A stretch of DNA of 38,369 nucleotides from Pseudarthrobacter sp. C4D7 (GTDB lineage: Bacteria > Actinomycetota > Actinomycetes > Actinomycetales > Micrococcaceae): positions 1 through 38,369 of the forward strand of contig NZ_JABFMW010000034.1 in assembly GCF_013359725.1 (NCBI RefSeq). Reading direction: 5' to 3'. The notes below the pieces were generated by a model, which had not been told where the DNA came from, ran no database searches, and saw nothing but the letters and a program-made list of their open reading frames with translations. The translations under genes and the position numbers were made by a program. Shown here in pieces: positions 32,086 to 38,369 of the stretch; the first letter of the stretch is position 1; the number at the start of each line of letters is the position of its first letter.

Positions 32086-33467
32086 GGATCGTCGTGGTGG
32101 GCGATGTCATGCTCGACGTGGACCTTTCCGGTGAAGCCACCCGGCTCAGCCCGGACGCCCCTGTCCCCGTGGTGGACATTTCCGGTGTCCGCCGCCGTGC
32201 CGGCGGGGCGGGCCTGGTGGCGCGCATGCTGGTACGGGACGGCTGGCCCGTCACGTTGGTGACGGTTCTGGGAGGGGACGACGCCGGCACCCAGCTGAGG
32301 ACGCACCTCGCCGGGGTGCAGCTCGTGGCGGGAAGAAGCGGTCACCCGTCGCCGGTCAAGACCCGGGTCCGGGCAGGCGCCCATCCGGTGGTCCGCTTCG
32401 ACCAGGGCTGCGACAAGCCTCCCGTCCCGGAGGCCAGCCCGGCCATGCTGCGGGCGGTGGAAACGGCCGGCGTGATCATCGTGGCCGACTATGGCAGGGG
32501 ACTGGCGGCCAATCCGCAACTGCGTGAACTGCTGGGCCGCCTGGCTGGTTCGGTACCCATCGTGTGGGACCCGCACCCGTCAGGGCCGGAGCCGGTGCCA
32601 GGGGTTGCCGTGGTGACACCGAACATTGCCGAAGCCACCAAGGCGGCCCAGGCCGCAGGAAACGTCCCTGGTTCGGTGGACGGCATCGCGCAGCTCCTGC
32701 TGGAACGCTGGCGCAGCCAGGCCGTCCTGGTTACTCGGGGCGGCGACGGGGCGGTCCTGCTGCAGCACGGTGCCGCTTCCCGGACCGTACCCGCTCCGAG
32801 GGTGGAAGCCGGTGACCCGTGCGGGGCAGGCGACCGCCTCGCCGCCAGCCTGGCAGTTCACCTCTTGGCCGGCCGGGACCTTCCGGAGGCAGCCGCCCTG
32901 GCAGTGCACGAGGCTGCCGACTTCCTGGCTGCGGGGGGTGTCGCGGCGCTGCCCGACATCGACGGGACAGATGCTGCACCCGCAAACGCCGGGCCGGAAC
33001 CCGGCCGGCGCACCACCGAACCGTTGCTCCTGGCCCGTTCCGTGCGGGGAAGCGGCGGGACGGTGGTGGCCACCGGCGGTTGCTTCGACCTGATCCACGC
33101 CGGCCACATCAGATCCCTCGCCGCGGCCCGGGAATTGGGGGACTGCCTCATCGTGTGCCTCAACTCGGATGATTCGGTGCGGCGGCTCAAGGGCCCGCAG
33201 CGTCCCATCCTCGGCCAGCACGACAGGGCCGAACTGCTCCTCGCGATGGAATGCGTAGACGCGGTGATGGTCTTTGACGAGGACACTCCCGAAGCAGCCC
33301 TGGACCGTCTCCGCCCCGATATCTGGGTCAAGGGCGGCGACTACAAGGGAGCCCGCCTGCCCGAGGCAGACCTGGTGGAGCGATGGGGCGGCCGCTGCCT
33401 TACCGTCCCCTTCCACCCGGCCCGTTCCACCACCGGCCTGGCGGCCGCACTCGCCAAGGTCAGCTGA
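32082..33467 (+). CDS. HldE-like fusion 1: PfkB heptose kinase plus nucleotidyltransferase
   Basis: 461 residues. The N-terminal PfkB domain starts MRIVVVGDVMLDVDLSGEAT, then LSPDAPVPVVDI, and has the catalytic GAGD (Asp251). Its sugar-binding stretch reads RAGGAGLVARMLVRDG instead of the usual GGAANVAMN type, so substrate recognition may differ. The C-terminal cytidylyltransferase-fold domain has HAGH (His339, His342) in GGCFDLIHAGHIRSL and WVKGGDYKG. HldE phosphorylates heptose-7-phosphate at C1 and, after GmhB, attaches AMP. A 40-base gap separates it from the SDR gene. Confidence 0.88.
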   Translation: MRIVVVGDVMLDVDLSGEATRLSPDAPVPVVDISGVRRRAGGAGLVARMLVRDGWPVTLVTVLGGDDAGTQLRTHLAGVQLVAGRSGHPSPVKTRVRAGAHPVVRFDQGCDKPPVPEASPAMLRAVETAGVIIVADYGRGLAANPQLRELLGRLAGSVPIVWDPHPSGPEPVPGVAVVTPNIAEATKAAQAAGNVPGSVDGIAQLLLERWRSQAVLVTRGGDGAVLLQHGAASRTVPAPRVEAGDPCGAGDRLAASLAVHLLAGRDLPEAAALAVHEAADFLAAGGVAALPDIDGTDAAPANAGPEPGRRTTEPLLLARSVRGSGGTVVATGGCFDLIHAGHIRSLAAARELGDCLIVCLNSDDSVRRLKGPQRPILGQHDRAELLLAMECVDAVMVFDEDTPEAALDRLRPDIWVKGGDYKGARLPEADLVERWGGRCLTVPFHPARSTTGLAAALAKVS

Positions 33468-33507
33468 ACTTTCCTTCGCCTTTTGTTGCCCTATTGAAAG
33501 GAACACC

Positions 33508-34221
33508 ATGACCGCAGAATCAACCCCAACCGCCCCCTCACCCGGACGCGTCCTGGTCACCGGAGGCGCCTCGGGACTGGGGGCCGCCGTCGTCGACGCC
33601 GTCCTTCGCTCCGGTGGGACGCCGGTGGTCCTGGACCGCGATATCAGCACCGTTTCCGGGGTGAAGGCGTTCGAAGTGGACGTTGCTGACCGCGCGGCTG
33701 TGGAGCACGCGGTCCGCGAGGCCGCAGAGGCCCTGGGCGGGCTGGACGCGGTGGTTACCGCGGCAGGGATCGACCGCTGCGGAAAGCTCGCCGACGTCGA
33801 GGCCACCGAATGGGAAAAGGTCATTGGGGTCAACCTGATGGGGACCGTTTCCACCGTGCGCGCCGCCTTGCCGTACCTGAAGGAAAGCCACGGGCGGGTG
33901 GTCACCGTGGCCTCCACCCTGGGCAAGCGCGCCGTGGCCGATGCCACCGCGTACTGCGCCTCGAAATTCGGGGTGGTTGGTTTCAGTCACGCGCTGGCCG
34001 CGGAAACCGGCGGTGACATTGGCGTGACCACCATGATTCCCGGCGGCATGAAGACCCGGTTCTTTGACGACCGGACCGAACAGTACAAACCGCAGGACGA
34101 TTCCCGGCTCAATGATCCCGCCAACACGGCCCAGGCGATCCTGTTCGCCCTGAACCAGCCCACCGGCTGCGAGGTCAGGGAGATGCTGATCTGCCACGAG
34201 GAAGAAGGCTCCTGGCCCTGA
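33508..34221 (+). CDS. Classical short-chain dehydrogenase/reductase
   Basis: 237 residues; the ATG follows AAAGGAA. LVTGGASGLGAAVVDAVLRS is the cofactor motif, AVVTAAGIDRCG replaces the usual NNAG, and VASTLGKRAVADATAYCASK holds the catalytic Ser-Tyr-Lys. It is a classical SDR, not an extended epimerase like HldD. It lies between the two HldE-like genes with the aldehyde dehydrogenase downstream, so it may oxidise or reduce a heptose intermediate or an aglycone. No direct evidence for the substrate. Confidence 0.88.
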   Translation: MTAESTPTAPSPGRVLVTGGASGLGAAVVDAVLRSGGTPVVLDRDISTVSGVKAFEVDVADRAAVEHAVREAAEALGGLDAVVTAAGIDRCGKLADVEATEWEKVIGVNLMGTVSTVRAALPYLKESHGRVVTVASTLGKRAVADATAYCASKFGVVGFSHALAAETGGDIGVTTMIPGGMKTRFFDDRTEQYKPQDDSRLNDPANTAQAILFALNQPTGCEVREMLICHEEEGSWP

Positions 34222-34293
34222 GCCGGGTACCGGCCGCCACACCAGCAGGACCATCAGCACTGACATCCAGCACCATAGGACGGGAGGAACACC

Positions 34294-35733
34294 ATGCCCA
34301 TCACAGCCACCGAAACAACCGCCGGCCATGGGATCATCGAGGGCGCCGGCATCACTATCCAGGACCCGCGGACCGGTGACGTTCTCTGGACGGTACCGCA
34401 GGCAGGCCCGGACGCAGTGTTTGATGCTGTGAACGTGGCCCGCAGGGCTGCGCCCGGTTGGGCGGCAACCGCTCCGGCCGAACGGGGTGCCGCACTCCGG
34501 ACCGCTGCCAGGGCGCTCGATGCTGCGGCCCGGCAACTCGCCGGCCTGAACGCCAGTGAAACCGGCCGGCCAGAAGATGAGGCGCTGGCCGGAATCGGCG
34601 CCGCCGTGTCCACCCTGGAGCAATACGCCGAACTGGGCCCGGTACACCGCGGCCACAGCTTGCGCGGCGGCCGGTTCGCCTCGGACTACACAGTCGCCGA
34701 ACCGCGGGGCGTAGCTGTCCTGCTGACCCCGTGGAATGACCCGGTGGCAGTAGCCTGCGGCTTGATCGGGGCAGCCCTGGTGACAGGCAACGCGGTCATC
34801 CACAAACCCAGCGAACGATGCCCCCGGCTGGGAGAGGCGCTGGGTGAGGTCCTGGCCCCAGCCTTCCCGGCGGGTGTTTTCCTGACCATCTCCGGAGGCG
34901 CGGATGTGGGGGCTGCCCTGTCACAGGCGGAGGTGGATGTGGTGGCCCACGTGGGTTCCAGCGCCGCCGGCTCCCGGATCGCCCGGGCGGCCGTCGGGAC
35001 CGGCGCCCACGTCCTCCGGGAAAATGGCGGCAATGATCCCCTGCTGGTGGACCGCGACGTGGACCCCGTATGGGCAGCAGAACAGGCGGCAATTGGAGCC
35101 TTCAGCAACAGCGGCCAGATCTGCACTTCCGTGGAACGGGTCTATGTCCACAAGGACATCGCCCACGATTTCTGCAGGGCACTTGAGGCTGAGGCAGCCC
35201 TCCGGAACGGCAGTGGATCCGTGGCGCCCCTGGTGGACGTCCGCATGAGGGACGCCGTCCACGGACACGTCACAGCGGCCCTGGGCCAGGGCGCCCGCGC
35301 CGTTGAAGGCGGTTCCCTGCCGGACGGGCCAGGCTCGTTCTACCCGGCTACCGTCCTGTTGGACTGCACCGAAGGAATGCAGGTCATGACGGAGGAAACG
35401 TTCGGACCGGTGGCCCCGGTCCAGGTGGTGGACACGTTCGACGACGGCCTGCGCCTGGCCTGCAGCGGCAGGTACGGCCTGGCCGCCACGGTCCTGAGCA
35501 GCAACATCGCGCACATCCAGCAGGCAGTGGCCGCGCTCCCGGTGGGAACGGTCAAGGTCAACGCGGTCTTCGGCGGCGCCCCCGGCGGCGCAGCCCAGCC
35601 CCGCGGCGAGAGCGGCGCAGGATTCGGCTACGGGCCCGAGCTGCTGGACGAATTCACGCAGGTCAAGGTGGTCCACATTGCCGCGCCGCCGCCGGCCGCG
35701 GGTACCAGTGCCGATGGACAGGACCGGCCGTGA
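34294..35733 (+). CDS. Aldehyde dehydrogenase family protein
   Basis: 479 residues; GGGAGGA is seven bases before the ATG. It has the NAD(P)-binding WNDPVAVACGLIGAALVTGN and AVIHKPSE. LRENGGNDPLLVDRDVDP carries Glu243, and SNSGQICTSVERVYVH carries the catalytic Cys277. TEETFGPVAPVQVVD completes the fold. It therefore looks active. Aldehyde dehydrogenases are not part of known ADP- or GDP-heptose routes, so its place in this operon is unexplained; oxidation of a sugar or acceptor aldehyde to a carboxylate is possible. The stop overlaps the second HldE-like gene (GTGA). Confidence 0.92.
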   Translation: MPITATETTAGHGIIEGAGITIQDPRTGDVLWTVPQAGPDAVFDAVNVARRAAPGWAATAPAERGAALRTAARALDAAARQLAGLNASETGRPEDEALAGIGAAVSTLEQYAELGPVHRGHSLRGGRFASDYTVAEPRGVAVLLTPWNDPVAVACGLIGAALVTGNAVIHKPSERCPRLGEALGEVLAPAFPAGVFLTISGGADVGAALSQAEVDVVAHVGSSAAGSRIARAAVGTGAHVLRENGGNDPLLVDRDVDPVWAAEQAAIGAFSNSGQICTSVERVYVHKDIAHDFCRALEAEAALRNGSGSVAPLVDVRMRDAVHGHVTAALGQGARAVEGGSLPDGPGSFYPATVLLDCTEGMQVMTEETFGPVAPVQVVDTFDDGLRLACSGRYGLAATVLSSNIAHIQQAVAALPVGTVKVNAVFGGAPGGAAQPRGESGAGFGYGPELLDEFTQVKVVHIAAPPPAAGTSADGQDRP

Positions 35734-37262
35734 GCCCGTCCCCTGACTCCGTAGACCTCTCCACCCAGCGGGCCCTGTCCGACTGGCTGCCCGGCAGACT
35801 GGCCGCCGAACAGCCGTCGGTCCTGGTGATCGGCGACCTTATGCTCGATGGCTGGTGGAACGGAAGCATTGAACGCTTCTGCCGCGAAGCCCCTGCGCCC
35901 GTGGTGGATCTCCAGGTCCGCGAATCGGTTCCCGGCGGGGCGGCCAACACCGCCATGAACCTGGCAGCCCTGGGCGCGACGGTAGCCGTGGCCGGCGTCG
36001 TCGGCGCCGACGACGCGGGGGAGGACCTGCGCGGGCAGCTTGCCGCGGCGGGCATCGATGTCCAGCACCTGCTGTCGCACCCGGACATGGTCACTACCAC
36101 CAAGATCCGCATCAGCAGCGGCGGCCAGGTGATGCTGCGCCTGGACGACTCTGCCAGGGCTGTCCCGGCCGACGCCCTCGACGCGCTCGCCGCCTCCGTC
36201 CGTGCCGTCGTCGAACGCCGGGACGCTGTCCTGGTGTGCGACTACGGCACCGGCGTGGTGGCGGGCCCCGTCCGCGCCGCGCTGGCGGAAGTCCTGGGGA
36301 ACTGGGCTGGGGAAGGCCGGCCGCTGGTGGTGGTTGACGCCCATGACCCCCGGCCGTGGGCGGCCCTGCACCCTGACCTGGTGACGCCGAATGCCCAGGA
36401 AACCGCACGGCTGCTCGACCGCAGGCTGCCGGAGGGGCAGGACCGGGTGGACGCCGTCGGCGGCGCTGCCGCAGACCTGCTGGCCGGCACCGGTTCACGC
36501 GCGGTGGTGGTCACCTTGGACCGGGACGGGACCCTGCTTTTGACGCCCGACGGCGTGCGGCACCGGACGTGGGCACGGCCGGCCGCCGAGAAACAGGCAT
36601 CCGGCGCAGGCGATACATTCGTCGCCGCCCTGACACTGGCGCGTGCGGCCGGCTTGCCCCTGACCGCCAGCCTGGACCTGGCCCAGTCGGCCGCCGACGT
36701 GGTGGTCCACCAGCCGGGCACCTCGGTATGCAGCACCGCTCAGCTCAGCCGTTACCTGGAAGCCTTCGCCGATACTGCCCTGAGTGCGGAGGAACTGGAG
36801 CAGCAAATGGAGCTGCACCGAGGCCAGGGCCAGCGGATCGTGCTGACCAACGGCTGCTTCGACGTCCTGCACAGCGGCCACACCCGGTACCTCAACCAGG
36901 CCAAGCAGCTGGGCGACATCCTGGTGGTGGCGCTGAACAGCGACGATTCCGTCCGGAGGCTCAAGGGTGCCGGCAGGCCGATCAACACCGTGGCAGAACG
37001 GGCAGCGGTGGTGGCGGCGCTGAGCTGCGTGGACTACGTGACGGTATTCGATACCCCCACTGCCGTGCCGCTGATCCGCCGGTTGCGGCCCGAGGTGTAC
37101 GCCAAGGGCGGGGACTACACGCCCGACATGCTGGCGGAGACCCCCGCAGTGGAGGAGTACGGCGGCCGGGTGGCCATCCTGGACTACGTGGCCGAACGGT
37201 CCACCACCGCTGTGGTGAACCGGATCCGTGACGGCCAGGGGGCAGACAGCCCCGTCACCTGA
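35730..37262 (+). CDS. hldE: HldE-like fusion 2: heptose kinase/adenylyltransferase
   Basis: 510 residues from a GTG overlapping the previous stop. The kinase half is canonical: VLVIGDLMLDGWWNGSIERF, REAPAPVVDLQV, VPGGAANTAMNLAALGA, and SGAGDTFVAAL with Asp295. The nucleotidyltransferase half has TNGCFDVLHSGHTRYLNQAK (His381, His384) and YAKGGDYTPDML. Of the two fusions in the operon this is closer to E. coli HldE (477 residues) and is the better candidate for the true heptose-7-phosphate kinase/heptose-1-phosphate adenylyltransferase. No HldD epimerase is present, so the product is probably the D,D-heptose form. Confidence 0.92.
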   Translation: MSPSPDSVDLSTQRALSDWLPGRLAAEQPSVLVIGDLMLDGWWNGSIERFCREAPAPVVDLQVRESVPGGAANTAMNLAALGATVAVAGVVGADDAGEDLRGQLAAAGIDVQHLLSHPDMVTTTKIRISSGGQVMLRLDDSARAVPADALDALAASVRAVVERRDAVLVCDYGTGVVAGPVRAALAEVLGNWAGEGRPLVVVDAHDPRPWAALHPDLVTPNAQETARLLDRRLPEGQDRVDAVGGAAADLLAGTGSRAVVVTLDRDGTLLLTPDGVRHRTWARPAAEKQASGAGDTFVAALTLARAAGLPLTASLDLAQSAADVVVHQPGTSVCSTAQLSRYLEAFADTALSAEELEQQMELHRGQGQRIVLTNGCFDVLHSGHTRYLNQAKQLGDILVVALNSDDSVRRLKGAGRPINTVAERAAVVAALSCVDYVTVFDTPTAVPLIRRLRPEVYAKGGDYTPDMLAETPAVEEYGGRVAILDYVAERSTTAVVNRIRDGQGADSPVT

Positions 37263-37288
37263 AAGTCCTGTCAGCCAACGGCCCGCAT

Positions 37289-37318
37289 CCAACGTCCGGC
37301 CAGCCAACGTCCGGTCAG
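37289..37318. repeat. 15-bp tandem repeat, two copies
   Basis: CCAACGTCCGGCCAG is followed directly by CCAACGTCCGGTCAG, with a partial copy (CAGCCAACG) just upstream, in the gap between hldE and the last gene. Function unknown; probably slippage-derived. Confidence 0.85.
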
Positions 37319-37349
37319 CGAAACTGCCCGTCGGCCAGGGCGTGTCACA

Positions 37350-37355
37350 TAGGGT
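37350..37355 (+). promoter_or_regulatory. -10 element for the leaderless uORF transcript
   Basis: TAGGGT ends six bases before the ATG at 37362, placing the transcription start at the uORF start codon. No good -35 is seen. Confidence 0.5.
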
Positions 37356-37361
37356 TGAGGC

Positions 37362-37385
37362 ATGACTGAGGCGGAGCAAGGGTAA
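37362..37385 (+). CDS. Leaderless seven-codon uORF (MTEAEQG)
   Basis: ATG-ACT-GAG-GCG-GAG-CAA-GGG-TAA. Its start lies six bases after TAGGGT. Its stop overlaps the next start (TAATG), and its own codons contain the AAGGG ribosome binding site of the downstream gene. This layout suggests translational coupling. Confidence 0.45.
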   Translation: MTEAEQG

Positions 37386-38299
37386 TGGGCAAACGCGGAA
37401 AGTCAGGCGGCAGGTCCGGCCGCGCGCCGGCCGGAGTGGTCGAGGTGACCAAGGGGACCGCGGTCAACGGTCCCGTGGAGGGCGTCTACTACATCGACAC
37501 CGGCGACTGCGAGCTGATCGCGGACCAGGACAATTCCACCGGGTGGCTGCTGAAGATCAACGGCGTCATGAGCTCTCACATCGACCTTGCCGACCCCCTC
37601 TTCCTGGACTTCGAGTACATGCGGTGGATGGCGGCGCTCATCGAGTCCCGCCGGCCGCCGTCGGACGCTTCATCGGAAAAGCTGCGCGGACTGCACCTGG
37701 GCGGCGGCGCCTGCTCCCTGGCCAGGTACTTCTCTGCTGCCTACCCGGATGCGCGGCAGGTGGTGGTGGAGCTGGACGGAAAGCTCGCCGAATACGTGCG
37801 CGGCTGGTTCGACCTTCCCAAGGCGCCCCTGCTGCGGATCCGCGTGGGGGAGGCCCGTGCCGTGACCGAGACCCTCACCGCCCAGACCCGGGACTTCATT
37901 ATCCGCGACGTCTTTGCCGGAGCATTCACTCCGAGGCCCCTCACCACCGCCGAATTCAACCAGCAGGTGAAGCGGGTGCTGGCCCCCGGCGGGCTGTACG
38001 TGGCCAACTCCGGTGACGCCCCGGACCTGAAGAACGCCCGTGAGGATGCCGCCACCATCGCGGCCGCCTTCAAACACACCGTGATCATCGCCGATCCCGC
38101 CATGCTCAAAGGCCGGCGCTACGGAAACATGGTGATGGCCGGCAGCGACGTGCCCTTCGCCGACGATCCGCAGCTGTGCCGCCGGCTCCTCGGCGGGGCC
38201 GTCCCGGCACACCTGTGGGACGACGCGCAGGTGCGGGCCTTCGCGGCAGGGACCCCGGTCCGGCACGACCCAACGCCACCGCCATCGATTGCTGAGTAA
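37385..38299 (+). CDS. Spermidine-synthase-like SAM-dependent protein
   Basis: 304 residues. The N-terminal ~90 residues form a spermidine-synthase-like beta domain (GVYYIDTGDCELIADQDNST), followed by DFEYMRWMAALIESRR. The Rossmann core is LRGLHLGGGACSLARYFSAA and VVVELDGKLAEYVRGWFDLP, then TRDFIIRDVFAGAFTPRPLT and VLAPGGLYVAN. The usual polyamine-synthase GGGDG motif is replaced by GGGACSLAR, so it is more likely a methyltransferase-like member than a true aminopropyltransferase. The first ATG is the overlapped start, with AAGGG upstream. It is probably not part of the heptose operon because it has its own promoter. Confidence 0.82.
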   Translation: MGKRGKSGGRSGRAPAGVVEVTKGTAVNGPVEGVYYIDTGDCELIADQDNSTGWLLKINGVMSSHIDLADPLFLDFEYMRWMAALIESRRPPSDASSEKLRGLHLGGGACSLARYFSAAYPDARQVVVELDGKLAEYVRGWFDLPKAPLLRIRVGEARAVTETLTAQTRDFIIRDVFAGAFTPRPLTTAEFNQQVKRVLAPGGLYVANSGDAPDLKNAREDAATIAAAFKHTVIIADPAMLKGRRYGNMVMAGSDVPFADDPQLCRRLLGGAVPAHLWDDAQVRAFAAGTPVRHDPTPPPSIAE

Positions 38300-38342
38300 C
38301 TGCCGTTTTCGCCGTGGAAAGTCAAGTGGTCGTTGCAACGGT

Positions 38343-38364
38343 TAGGCTGCCGCGGCGAGGAGGA
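38343..38364 (+). promoter_or_regulatory. Possible promoter and ribosome binding site of the next gene
   Basis: TAGGCT (38343-38348) resembles a -10, and a GAGGAGG-type ribosome binding site follows near 38355-38363. The gene would begin just beyond the window, so this is only suggestive. Confidence 0.25.
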
Positions 38365-38369
38365 GTTCG

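Noticed and set aside
27455..37262. Heptose genes as sign of a Gram-negative host with LPS
   Set aside because: No lipid A, Kdo or LPS transport genes; the rest of the window is actinobacterial in content and codon use.

Overview
The window is high-GC DNA from an actinobacterium, most likely a Micrococcaceae species of the Arthrobacter/Pseudarthrobacter type. This is inferred from gene content and codon bias: a DUF222-HNH protein, the DUF3618/Holin-X stress operon, DUF445, a SigB/SigF-type sigma factor, GTG/TTG starts and several apparently leaderless genes. No database search was possible. No rRNA, tRNA, CRISPR array, prophage or insertion sequence was found.

Layout. 1-2428 (minus) is gcvP of the glycine cleavage system, cut by the window edge. 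3244-4755 (plus) is a CycA-type glycine/D-alanine/D-serine permease. Each has its own tandem glycine riboswitch, and the two leaders are inverted copies of each other in one 815-base divergent region, so glycine uptake and breakdown share a sensor. 4950-6486 holds an unknown hydrophobic protein overlapping pxpA (5-oxoprolinase subunit A). 6543-9649 (minus) holds a DUF222-HNH protein and a DUF445 membrane protein. 9699-13701 (plus) carries a glycerophosphodiester phosphodiesterase, a CaiB/BaiF CoA-transferase, a DoxX-like protein and azlCD. 13807-16813 holds small unknown proteins, a TetR regulator divergent from a thiamine-binding protein, and an O-methyltransferase.

16864-20119 is a tight three-gene operon: an acyl-CoA dehydrogenase-like protein, a fused PIG-L deacetylase plus NodS-like methyltransferase, and a family 2 glycosyltransferase. 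Its enzyme set recalls Nod-factor synthesis and its product is unknown.

20263-27339 looks like an envelope/general-stress block: a YihY/BrkB membrane protein, a three-gene operon (alanine-rich protein, Holin-X, DUF3618), a coiled-coil membrane protein with a perfect 30-bp triplication, an NAD-dependent epimerase-like protein and a SigB/SigF-type sigma factor. A palindrome close to RTAAGCATGCTTAY recurs in both divergent promoter regions here and upstream of the gene at 4950. A SigB-like promoter precedes the Holin-X operon.

27455-37262 is a nine-gene, mostly overlapping operon: GmhB-type phosphatase, GT9, two GT4-like glycosyltransferases, GmhA isomerase, a first HldE-like kinase/nucleotidyltransferase fusion, an SDR, an aldehyde dehydrogenase and a second HldE-like fusion. 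It encodes a full route from sedoheptulose-7-phosphate to an NDP-heptose plus transferases, in an organism that should have no LPS. It is the best candidate for an undescribed glycan system, together with the PIG-L/NodS/GT2 operon. The window ends with a spermidine-synthase-like gene (37385-38299) behind a leaderless seven-codon uORF.
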